Positions 9,196 to 16,936 of a stretch of DNA of 64,000 nt are shown here, one piece after another. The stretch comes from Sulfobacillus thermosulfidooxidans DSM 9293 (GTDB lineage Bacteria; Bacillota; Sulfobacillia; Sulfobacillales; Sulfobacillaceae), in assembly GCF_900176145.1 (NCBI RefSeq), contig NZ_FWWY01000001.1, positions 1,659,819 to 1,723,818 on the forward strand. Reading direction: 5' to 3'. The translations under genes were made by a program, and so were the position numbers. The notes below the pieces were generated by a model. It made no database searches, was not told where the DNA came from, and was given only the letters and a program-made list of their open reading frames with translations. Each line of letters opens with the position of its first letter. The stretch's first letter is position 1.

Positions 9196-9520
9196 CTACC
9201 CTGAGGCTTTATCTTGAGGCCTGCCTCGCGGCCAGCAGCAATCGGCATTCGGGATGATCAGGCTTGCCAGATCGGGTTTCGTCGGCGATGCTCGAAGAAG
9301 ATCGGGACGATTCAAGACTGCATTCCTCCTGCCGGATTGACGGCTTCGAAAGTCTGTGAGTCGGCGACGCCGCTTCGTCACAGTTAACGCGCGGGATGCC
9401 GCTCCCCCCGTGGAGACCCGTGGCACCGGTCTATCGCACACCGCGGGTGGCGATGACGGCTTATAAGCGAGGTTGCGGCGAAGGCGTCGGCGCGTCGGCG
9501 AAATCCCGTTCCCGATGCAT
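9196..9520 (+). ncRNA. Candidate bridge RNA region of IS copy B
   Basis: About 330 bases of GC-rich DNA without a plausible gene between the left end of the element and its transposase. IS110-type elements encode a bridge RNA at this position, with one loop matching the target and one the donor. Local complementarity is present (for example GACGCCG and CGGCGAC segments around 9360-9380), but I could not fold it reliably or assign the loops. The call is by position. Confidence 0.4.
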
Positions 9521-9521
9521 T

Positions 9522-9537
9522 CCTCCGCGAAGGGAGG
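9522..9537 (+). promoter_or_regulatory. Hairpin that buries the transposase ribosome binding site
   Basis: CCTCC (9522-9526), loop GCGAAG and GGAGG (9533-9537) form a perfect 5-bp hairpin. The GGAGG arm is the Shine-Dalgarno sequence nine bases before the ATG at 9547. In the folded RNA this site would be hidden, limiting transposase translation. Confidence 0.6.
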
Positions 9538-9546
9538 TGAAATCCC

Positions 9547-10782
9547 ATGGATAGCGTGTTGTACGTCGGTATTGACACCAGTCTCGGGGCTCACGTCGTC
9601 TGCGCGATGGCGGCGGATGGCCAGGTCGTCGCGCGGACGACCGTCCCCAACGATCAGGCGGGGGCCGAGCAATTCGTCGCCTGGCTGCACCCCCACGCCG
9701 CGCCGTACGCGCGGCTGGCCATTGGCGTCGAGGCCACGTCCGTGTACCATGTGCCGCTGATGGAATGGCTGACGCAAACCCCCGACTTGCAGCGGTGGCA
9801 ACCCACCTGGTACGTCCTCAATCCGAAAGTCGTCCAGAAATTCCGAGAGACCTATGTGGATCGGGGCAAAACCGACCGAGCGGATGCCGCCCTGATTGCG
9901 GATGTCATGCGGTTTGGGCGCGTCACGCCCTGGACCCCGCCGGATCCGCGCTATGCGGCGTTGCAGGTCTTGACCCGCCATCGTCGGCAGCTGAGCCACC
10001 TCATCACCCAAGAAAAAAATCGCGCGTTGGTGCAATTGTTTTGTGTCTGGGGGCAGTATGCCCATACGGAGGAGCCGTTTTTCTCGAACGTCTTTGGGGT
10101 AGCGTCGCAAACCGTGTTGGAACGCTACACGCCCGATACGCTGGCAGCCATCCCGCTGGCGGATCTGGTGGCGGAAATCGCGGCGGCCGGTCGCCAACGG
10201 CTGAAAGCGCCCGATGACATTGCGCAGACCTTGCACCGCTTGGCGCGGCGCGCCTTTCGGTTGCATCCGGACGAGCAGGACGCGCGGCACCAAAGCTTGG
10301 TCCTGCATTTGGACACCATCCGGGCCTTGGAACATCAACAACAGGCGCTGGACAAAGTGATTGCCCGTGACATGCAGGCGTTTCGCCAAACCCTGACCAC
10401 GATTCCGGGGATTGGTCCGGTCTATGGCGCGGGCCTCTTGGCCGAAATCGGTCCCATCGAACGATTTCCGTCGGAAAATGCCTTGGCCAAATATGCGGGG
10501 CTGACCTGGCGCCCGCATCAATCGGGGAATTTTGATGCCGACATCCGTCCGCTGACGCGGACGGGGAACGTCTATTTGCGGTACTACTTCATCGAAGCGG
10601 CGGAGAGGGTCCGGGTGCGGGACCCGCAGTTCAAAGCCTTTTACGAGAAGAAGTACCACGAAGCCACGCACCACGCGCATAAGCGGGCGTTGGTCTTGAC
10701 GGCACGCAAGTTGGTCGGCGTGGTCTACGGGATGCTGACCCGGGGCCAAATCTACGACGAAAGGAAGTTGATGCCGCACTAA
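9547..10782 (+). CDS. IS110-family (DEDD) transposase, copy B
   Basis: Intact 411-residue IS110-type recombinase. N-terminal DEDD domain: YVGIDTSLGAHVV, the Glu in GVEATSVYHVP, and the aspartates in DRGKTDRADAALIADVM. C-terminal Transposase_20 domain: TIPGIGPVYGAGLLAEIGP and YAGLTWRPHQSGNFDAD, the latter with the expected serine nucleophile, then GNVYLRYYFIEAA. Start ATG with GGAGG nine bases upstream, inside a hairpin. Base composition is far GC-richer than the host genes. A long open frame on the opposite strand (9196-10806) is a by-product of this composition. Confidence 0.93.
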   Translation: MDSVLYVGIDTSLGAHVVCAMAADGQVVARTTVPNDQAGAEQFVAWLHPHAAPYARLAIGVEATSVYHVPLMEWLTQTPDLQRWQPTWYVLNPKVVQKFRETYVDRGKTDRADAALIADVMRFGRVTPWTPPDPRYAALQVLTRHRRQLSHLITQEKNRALVQLFCVWGQYAHTEEPFFSNVFGVASQTVLERYTPDTLAAIPLADLVAEIAAAGRQRLKAPDDIAQTLHRLARRAFRLHPDEQDARHQSLVLHLDTIRALEHQQQALDKVIARDMQAFRQTLTTIPGIGPVYGAGLLAEIGPIERFPSENALAKYAGLTWRPHQSGNFDADIRPLTRTGNVYLRYYFIEAAERVRVRDPQFKAFYEKKYHEATHHAHKRALVLTARKLVGVVYGMLTRGQIYDERKLMPH

Positions 10783-10909
10783 AGGGATTGACAACTGATT
10801 TGCCATTATCTACCACCTCCTTTTAGGCAGGTTTATGTTGACCTGGCCCTGTTCGTCGTTGTCCTAAGCTGATCGGTTCTTGACATTTAACCGCGGGACT
10901 TAATTATGA

Positions 10910-11143
10910 CTCTGCTTCTGGGACAGAGTACGAAATGATGGCAATTTTTTGTTCCCAGGTCGTTTGAAATTGTCTTTTGGTCGCGTGACCATTGACCTCG
11001 GTCAATTTGTATTGTACACCTTTGATTTCGAAATGGATCAACTTGTTTCAAAAAAAATCGAAAGCAGTTTAAAAAAGAACCAGTTCTTGCTCCTCAGCGT
11101 GAGCTATGCCAGAATCGACACAAAGGATGATGAAGATTCATGA
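10910..11143 (+). pseudogene. Open frame at the IS edge, possible 3' remnant of a disrupted host gene
   Basis: An open frame of about 78 codons follows the in-frame stop TGA at 10907 and ends at TGA 11141-11143, 12 bases before the next gene. It encodes host-like, lysine-rich sequence (FVLYTFDFEMDQLVSKKIES and a polar end TKDDEDS). There is no ATG at its beginning; the first possible start is TTG at 10949 and it lacks a ribosome site. A gene whose 5' part was lost when IS copy B inserted would look like this. The protein is not recognised, and a chance open frame is also possible. Confidence 0.3.
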
Positions 11144-11155
11144 AAGAGGCCGATT

Positions 11156-12540
11156 ATGACGGAAAGTGTCTGGATAAAACCAGAAGTTGAGAATCGTGAT
11201 GCCCAATATTTTGGCGTGGGACTGTATAGTCGCATTTTTGCGTACGTGGCGATTGTCCTCTCCGCGCAGATTTTTCGCTGGAGCTTATATGTCGCGCATG
11301 GTTTTGATTTGGGATTTTACCAGCAAGCTTTGGCGGCATGGGTCCATGAAGGGATACATGCCACGTCTACCTATTTTTCCGGGCCCGTATTAGGACACAA
11401 TGACGCCTGGTTGATGATTTTTCTCGCTTATCCTGCCATCTGGCTAGGCACCGGTTTTTGTTTTTTATCGAAACTCTGGGTGTGGCATTAGGATACATTC
11501 CTCTGGCGAAATTAGCCAAGTTATGGGGCCTATCCCCAGAATCCCTGGTTGTGATAGGAGGATTGTACCTTCTAAATCCCTTAGTGATTGCTGGTAATCT
11601 TTATGATTTTCATATGAGCCTCTTGGCTATTCCCTTTTTACTATGGGCCTTTGTCTTGGCTCAGAAATCCCAGTTAGGAGCCTTTACCCTAACTCTCCTT
11701 CTATTCACGGGTTTTGGGATTCACGGAACATTGGTTATGGCATTGTTCACGCTGGTATTGCTGTTGCAAAAAGACCGGCGGTTTGCCCTCGTGACGTTTT
11801 CTGTGCTGATTGTGTGGTTTCTCGTCTTACACCTGGGATTTGACTTATCATGGGCGCGTTGGCTTTTGCCCGGTGTTTATCCGTTAAACTTTCATATCTC
11901 CATGCGCACGGTACTTTATAGCATTTGGGTGATAGCGCCCTTTTTGTTCGTAGCGACACTGATCCTTCGTCACAAGGCGTTTTACTTGAGTCCCTATTGG
12001 ATTATGGCCCTAATTGGGTTAAGTATTCATCTATTTTCAAGCAATTTGGCACAATCCTCACCCTTTGACCAAGACTCTGCGTGGTTGGTACCGTTTTTGT
12101 TGTGGGCTGTGATGGACACGTTAAGACACTTTTCGCGGGTTACCTGGTCCAAAAAAGCACATGGGTTTATAAATGCTGTGCTTTTGGGAATGCTCGCATT
12201 AATGGCTTTAGATTTTTATCATTCGGCTTGGCGCGTCAGGCCCCAAAATACGGCGGCATTGACCAAAGCCCTTGCTCATGTTTCTCTCCACCAGGAAATT
12301 TATGCACAAAATAACGTGCTACCGCATTTGGGCATGACACCTTACGCGGTGCCTTTAAGTCGTCTTAATCCTTTGCACCTGGCCTATGGGGCGCAGGTGA
12401 TTTGGGACACCCAGTTTAGTGATCACATCACTTCAGCCAAGGTTTATGCCTTTTTGCATACCCTATCTCACTCCCCAAAGGCCGACATTGTCTTTCAAGA
12501 CGCGGGTGTTATCGTATTCAAAATTACCGCGCGCCATTAA
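11156..12540 (+). CDS. DUF2079-like polytopic membrane protein, split by a -1 frameshift
   Basis: Two overlapping frames together make one membrane protein. Frame 1 (11156-11491) carries a membrane helix and HGFDLGFYQQALAAWVHEG, typical of DUF2079. Frame 2 continues from about 11458 to 12540 with IETLGVALGYIPLAKLAKLWG, LLNPLVIAGNLYDFHMSLL and at least six more hydrophobic helices. The join is at T-rich DNA (11455-11467), where the family alignment is continuous if the ribosome slips back one base. DUF2079 proteins are integral membrane proteins of uncertain function, often placed near glycosyltransferases. The ATG at 11156 has AGAGG six bases upstream. It may be a true programmed frameshift, a pseudogene or a homopolymer sequencing error. 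Confidence 0.65.
11461..11467 (+). other. T-TTT-TTA slippery heptamer
   Basis: In the reading frame of 11156 the bases read T TTT TTA, a classical X-XXY-YYZ site for -1 slippage. After the shift, translation would go directly to ATC GAA ACT, the continuation of the DUF2079 protein. The zero frame ends at TAG 11489-11491. I did not find a convincing downstream pseudoknot by eye. Confidence 0.5.
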
Positions 12541-12572
12541 CAGCTACGGGGCACTAGGGTTATGATTGTTGG

Positions 12573-12598
12573 CATTTTAGCCATAGATGTCTAAAATG
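12573..12598 (+). promoter_or_regulatory. Inverted repeat just before the ABC exporter
   Basis: CATTTTAG (12573-12580) and CTAAAATG (12591-12598) are perfect inverted repeats with a 10-base spacer, ending a few bases before the ribosome site of the exporter permease. It could be a regulator site or an RNA hairpin; no T tract follows, so it is not a normal terminator. Confidence 0.35.
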
Positions 12599-12611
12599 AG
12601 CGAAGGATATC

Positions 12612-13520
12612 ATGAGCCGGCGATTGATTTTTGGATCGAGCAAGGGAGCGAAAAAAAGCGTGTCAAAGCCTGTCCGTATGGATGAATCATCACACGAGAG
12701 TGCATCGTCACCCTCTGTGTCATTATGGAAAAGCCAGTGGCAAAAGCGTTTCCATCAAATCGGGTTGTGGGCCGAATTAACGCGCAATTTGGCAGTACGA
12801 GATGTGGAAACCCGTTATAAACACTCGATCTTGGGGTTATATTGGGCCATCATCAACCCCTTAGTGACCGCGGCGATCTTTGGATTTGTCTTTGGGGTTG
12901 TCTTTCATGCTTCCAGTAAGCCGATTCCCTATGTGGTTTTTATGTTGACGGGAATCACATTTTGGAACTTTTTTGCTAATGGCGTGATGTCGGCTGTTGG
13001 GAGCATATCCGGCAATGCGGCTTTATTGGCGAAGATTTATTTTCCTCGTATTGTGTTGCCGACGGCATCAGTTTTGGCGCGCTTTATTGATTTCCTATTT
13101 TCATTACTTGTGCTCATTGTCTTTATCTTTATTTATCACACCCCTATTTATTGGACGACCTTATGGATTCCTGTTATTTTAGTGCTGCAAATATTCTTTA
13201 CGCTCGGGATTGGTTACTTAGTGGCGGCCTTAAATGTTCTCTACCGCGATGTGAACCAGCTTATGGGCCTTATTCTTTTGGTGTGGATGTATTTTTCTCC
13301 GGTTATGTATCCTGTTACCAATCTGAAACCCAGCCTCCGTAGTATTTTGTTAATGAATCCGATGGGCAGCCTGTTGCAAATGGAACGTGATGTGATTTTT
13401 ACTGGCCATTTGCAATATCCCATTTTTGCTTGGGTAGCTCTGGCCTGGACGGTTTTTGTATTTTTGGCTGGGGTTAGTCTTTTTAGACGGATTGAACCGC
13501 TATTTGCTGAGGTGATGTAG
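12612..13520 (+). CDS. ABC-2 polysaccharide exporter permease (Wzm/TagG type)
   Basis: Membrane half of an ABC exporter for lipid-linked polysaccharide or teichoic acid. The 302-residue protein has a polar N-terminal tail of about 60 residues, then LAVRDVETRYKHSILGLYWAI, a signature of the ABC2 export family, and six hydrophobic helices. Other family hallmarks are FGVVFHASSKPIPYVVFM and LVWMYFSPVMYP. Start ATG with GAAGGA upstream. The next gene, the ATPase, begins at the base after the stop, so the two are translationally coupled and form the complete transporter. Confidence 0.92.
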   Translation: MSRRLIFGSSKGAKKSVSKPVRMDESSHESASSPSVSLWKSQWQKRFHQIGLWAELTRNLAVRDVETRYKHSILGLYWAIINPLVTAAIFGFVFGVVFHASSKPIPYVVFMLTGITFWNFFANGVMSAVGSISGNAALLAKIYFPRIVLPTASVLARFIDFLFSLLVLIVFIFIYHTPIYWTTLWIPVILVLQIFFTLGIGYLVAALNVLYRDVNQLMGLILLVWMYFSPVMYPVTNLKPSLRSILLMNPMGSLLQMERDVIFTGHLQYPIFAWVALAWTVFVFLAGVSLFRRIEPLFAEVM

Positions 13521-14729
13521 GTGGCAACCATTGTTGTGGATCATGTCTGGAAACAATTTATGCTGCGCCGCGATAGGGCCGATAGTGTGGGACAGCTGTT
13601 GACCCGTATGATCCCAAAGCGCCGGAGAAAGGCACCTGCGGAACCGTTCTGGGCTTTAAAAGACATTTCATTGAACATGCCTGCTGGGACCTCTTTTGGT
13701 ATTGTGGGCAATAACGGTTCGGGAAAAAGCACGTTATTAAAAATTTTGACGCGAACGATGAGTCCGACTCGAGGACATATTCATATTGAAGGCCGGGTTT
13801 CGGCGCTGGTGGAGTTGGGGGCTGGTTTCCATCCTGACTTTACTGGTCGGGAAAATGTCTACTTGAACGCGTCCATTTTAGGGATCAGCCGCCGGGCTAT
13901 TGAAAAAAAGATGGATGACATTATCGATTTTGCAGAAATTCGACCGTTCATTGATACCCCGGTGAAGTATTATTCCTCTGGAATGCATGCCCGCTTGGGA
14001 TTTGCCGTAGCGACCAGCGTGGAACCCGAAATTCTTATTGTGGATGAGGTCCTTGCAGTCGGTGATGAAGCCTTCCAACAAAAATGTATGGACCGTATTT
14101 TTCATATGAAGCGGGAAGGCACGAGTATTTTGTTGGTATCCCATGATCTGTCATCCATTGAACGGCTTATGGATCAAGCCATCTGGATTAATAAAGGGGT
14201 CATGCAAAAATCGGGTCTTCCCCGTGATGTGGTCTTAGCGTATCGTCAAAGCGTGTTAGATCAAAATCCACAAAACCCCGCCGAGGAATTCACCACTTCG
14301 GAAGTCAAACGAGATAGTGAAGGCCCTTTGCAGTTGCAACAGGCTTTTGTGCGTAGTCGGGATAAAATTATTGATACGTTATTATCGGGGGACTCTTTAA
14401 ATGTGGTCATCGTTATGGAAAATCATGGACCTGATGCGTTTAGGGGGCATTTGAGCTTGGCCTTAAGACGGCCAGATGGGCTTGAAATTGCCAGTTTCTC
14501 GACGTTACTGGACGGTACACCAGTCATCTTCCCACAAGGAACAGTGCGGGTTTCTTTAAATATGCCGGAACTGTATTTAACGGCTGGCCAATATGAAATG
14601 AGTGTGACCTTATATGATGATAATGGTCGCCGGTTAAGAGAATGGCCGGGAGCCATCCCCTTGGCGGTGCAATCCATGGCACGAAGCCCAGGGCTATTAG
14701 TGCTTCCGCACACGTGGCAGGTGGAATAG
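13521..14729 (+). CDS. ABC polysaccharide exporter ATPase with C-terminal glycan-binding domain (Wzt type)
   Basis: Energy-coupling subunit of the exporter. Residues about 1-245 form the ABC domain: Walker A GIVGNNGSGKSTLLKI, the signature YSSGMHARLGFAVAT and Walker B ILIVDEVLAVGDE. About 150 extra residues follow (about 255-400), resembling the Wzt C-terminal beta-sandwich that recognises the modified end of O-polysaccharides (LVSGDSLNV-like region, EMSVTLYDDNGRRLREWPG). Such a domain usually goes with chain-end recognition before export. Start GTG with GAGGTGATG upstream, overlapping the permease end. Confidence 0.92.
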   Translation: MATIVVDHVWKQFMLRRDRADSVGQLLTRMIPKRRRKAPAEPFWALKDISLNMPAGTSFGIVGNNGSGKSTLLKILTRTMSPTRGHIHIEGRVSALVELGAGFHPDFTGRENVYLNASILGISRRAIEKKMDDIIDFAEIRPFIDTPVKYYSSGMHARLGFAVATSVEPEILIVDEVLAVGDEAFQQKCMDRIFHMKREGTSILLVSHDLSSIERLMDQAIWINKGVMQKSGLPRDVVLAYRQSVLDQNPQNPAEEFTTSEVKRDSEGPLQLQQAFVRSRDKIIDTLLSGDSLNVVIVMENHGPDAFRGHLSLALRRPDGLEIASFSTLLDGTPVIFPQGTVRVSLNMPELYLTAGQYEMSVTLYDDNGRRLREWPGAIPLAVQSMARSPGLLVLPHTWQVE

Positions 14730-15821
14730 GTGACAAGGCCCGTCATTGGTATTGATGCGCGCTACGGAATGCATAGCCCCCGCCGAGGTATTGGGGAATA
14801 TATTTACCAATTGCTTCGCCATCTAGCGGATATTCCTAGGCCCTATGATCTATACCTGTATGCGGATGAACGAGCGGATAATGAGACCATCAAACAATTT
14901 CGCTCGGCGTTTCCCATAGAGATTCTCAAGGCTCCCAATTTCTTTTGGTGGGAACAATTGGCTATGCCCTATGCGGCGCGTTCCATGTCATTAATTCATG
15001 GGACGGCCAATATCGGGCCGCTACGAACGAGACAACCTTTAGTGCTGACGGTTCATGACGTCATCGAATGGCACCGGGGCAAGGATTTCGGAGGTCAGAT
15101 TCCCTTGCGCCATCATCTGAGCCGACTATACCGGATGAATGCCCTCAACTATTTAGTGCGGAAAAGCTCGCTGATCTTTACGGTGTCTCACCATGCGGCC
15201 CAAGATATTGCGGCAACGTTAAATGTTCCCATTGACAATATTATGGTGACGCCTTTGGCTCCTAAATATCAAAGTGACAACATAATGTGGCCCAAAAAGC
15301 CCTTTGTTTTAGTCTTGGGAGCCATGGACCCCAGAAAAAATCTGGCCCTGGTGATGAAAACGGCGGCTATGTTGGTGAGGCGGGGGGTGCATTTTAAAGT
15401 GGTGGGAATCGAATCCCATCATTTATCCCGGGTGATGCAGGAGACTGTGGTACCGGACAATGTGGAATTATGCTCGATGATTAATGACGTTGCGTTAGCG
15501 GATTTATACGCCGAAGCGAGCTGTTTTGTCTATCCCAGCCTGTATGAGGGGTTTGGCCTACCGATTTTGGAGGCGATGTCCTTGGGCTGTCCTGTCATTA
15601 CCGGAACCAACAGTTCATTGCCCGAAATAGGGGGCGATGCCGCATTCTATGTGGATTCGCTCGATCCCTCTCACTGGGCCGATGCGATTTGGCAGGTCAT
15701 TACGCACCCTGAACAACAAAAAAATTTGGCAGAGCGGGGACAACAGCGCGCTGGGCGGTTTGACTGGAATAAGACGGCTTCCCTAACCGATGAAGGATAT
15801 CGGCGTGTTCTTGGGCTTTAA
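14730..15821 (+). CDS. GT4-family glycosyltransferase (first of a pair)
   Basis: Mannosyltransferase-like GT-B enzyme, 363 aa. It starts with VIGIDARYGMHSPRRGIGEY, has LVLTVHDVIEWH and FTVSHHAAQDIA, then FVLVLGAMDPRKNLALV and the donor-binding SLYEGFGLPILEAMSLGCPV with the E-x7-E pattern. Start is GTG immediately after the Wzt stop, with AGGTGG upstream. It is followed by a second protein of the same layout, so the two probably add successive sugars of the exported chain. Donor sugar unknown. Confidence 0.88.
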   Translation: MTRPVIGIDARYGMHSPRRGIGEYIYQLLRHLADIPRPYDLYLYADERADNETIKQFRSAFPIEILKAPNFFWWEQLAMPYAARSMSLIHGTANIGPLRTRQPLVLTVHDVIEWHRGKDFGGQIPLRHHLSRLYRMNALNYLVRKSSLIFTVSHHAAQDIAATLNVPIDNIMVTPLAPKYQSDNIMWPKKPFVLVLGAMDPRKNLALVMKTAAMLVRRGVHFKVVGIESHHLSRVMQETVVPDNVELCSMINDVALADLYAEASCFVYPSLYEGFGLPILEAMSLGCPVITGTNSSLPEIGGDAAFYVDSLDPSHWADAIWQVITHPEQQKNLAERGQQRAGRFDWNKTASLTDEGYRRVLGL

Positions 15822-15859
15822 GGTAATGGGAAGTCATTAGGCGATGGAGGCGAAAGACA

Positions 15860-16936
15860 ATAGCCACGGTTGTTGCTATGGATGTGCGGGTTTTGTCCGG
15901 ACAACGGGAACGGGTAGGCATTGCCCAATATATCGCGCGTTTATTGGCCGAATACCAACATGACAGCCAAAATGTCGTCTTGCATCCTTTATCTTATGAA
16001 AAGAATGACAGTGAATCGGATGGGGTAGCCGTTCGGGTCATTCCCCGTATCAAAGGAATCCCCTGGCAAAGTCTCTTATTGCCATGGCATTTAAGGCGTC
16101 ATCACTATGATGTGTTTCATGGCCCGGCATTTAGTATTCCTCCCTTTAGTTCCGTCCCGTCAGTAGTTACGATCCATGATGCCGCCTTTTACCGTATGCC
16201 TGAAGTGGTACGGTCCGATACGGTTCGCTATCTGATGCAGGTCGTACCGCGCTCAATGCGAAATGCCACCAAAATTATCGTTCCGTCTTGGGAAGTGCGA
16301 GAGGATTTGTTAAAAATGGCTTCAGACTTGAGTCCAGATCGTATTGCTGTGATTGCGCTGGGCAGTGATCGTTTAAGAGATATTCCGCCATCGCCTGCAT
16401 CATTTCTGGAAGCCCCCTATTTTCTTCATGTGGGAACGATTGAGCCTCGTAAGAATTTGGAGTTTTTGCTAGAGGTATTCAACGAGATCGTCACAAAGGG
16501 CCATTTGCCCCATCATCTCGTATTGGCCGGATCAAATGGCTGGAACAATGAATCGTTTTGGCGGACTTATGAGAACTTCCCGCTGAAAGACCGGGTGCAT
16601 ATTTTGGGGTATGTGTCAGATAGTGAGACGGTGAGATTGTATCACGATGCGGCCATATATCTTTCGCCTTCCCATTATGAAGGCTTTGGCCTTGGGAGTT
16701 TTGAGGCGTTGTGGCATGGTTGTCCCGTCATTGCTTCGCCGACAGGAGGCGTGAGGGATCATACTGTGGAAGGACTTTATGTCTTACCCACGGACCATGT
16801 GGAATTATGGACTCAAAAAATTATGGAAATGGTAAAAGAACGAGTAGATGTTGACCAAAAAGCGTTGCCTACCTGGCATCAGACGTATGCTCAGCACGCA
16901 GCCCTTTATCATGAGGTGAGTCATGGAAAACGATGA
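15860..16936 (+). CDS. GT4-family glycosyltransferase (second of a pair); start uncertain
   Basis: GT-B glycosyltransferase similar to its upstream neighbour: VVTIHDAAFYRM, FLHVGTIEPRKNLEFL and LSPSHYEGFGLGSFEALWHGCPV. The first ATG in frame is at 15878, but it has no ribosome site and would cut the first beta strand. GGAGG (15846-15850) is nine bases before an in-frame ATA at 15860, and starting there gives IATVVAMDVRVLSGQRERVG, which lines up with VTRPVIGIDARYGMHSPRRG of the sister gene. I therefore extend it to 15860 and mark the start as doubtful. The 3' end overlaps the next gene by 14 bases. Confidence 0.82.
   Translation: MATVVAMDVRVLSGQRERVGIAQYIARLLAEYQHDSQNVVLHPLSYEKNDSESDGVAVRVIPRIKGIPWQSLLLPWHLRRHHYDVFHGPAFSIPPFSSVPSVVTIHDAAFYRMPEVVRSDTVRYLMQVVPRSMRNATKIIVPSWEVREDLLKMASDLSPDRIAVIALGSDRLRDIPPSPASFLEAPYFLHVGTIEPRKNLEFLLEVFNEIVTKGHLPHHLVLAGSNGWNNESFWRTYENFPLKDRVHILGYVSDSETVRLYHDAAIYLSPSHYEGFGLGSFEALWHGCPVIASPTGGVRDHTVEGLYVLPTDHVELWTQKIMEMVKERVDVDQKALPTWHQTYAQHAALYHEVSHGKR

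Larger units (their letters stand above)
9185..10850 (+). mobile_element. IS110-superfamily insertion sequence, copy B (ends approximate)
   Basis: Second GC-rich element, transcribed opposite to copy A and immediately next to it. It has one transposase with about 350 bases of non-coding DNA upstream and little downstream, the layout of the IS110 (IS621-like) subgroup in which the guide RNA is encoded 5' of the transposase. No inverted repeats or target duplication could be recognised, so the ends are set by composition and are uncertain by some tens of bases. Confidence 0.7.

Noticed and set aside
9196-10806. Long 536-codon open frame on the minus strand
   Set aside because: It lies antisense to the intact IS110 transposase of copy B and results from its high GC. 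The arginine/proline-rich translation has no domain and no ribosome site.
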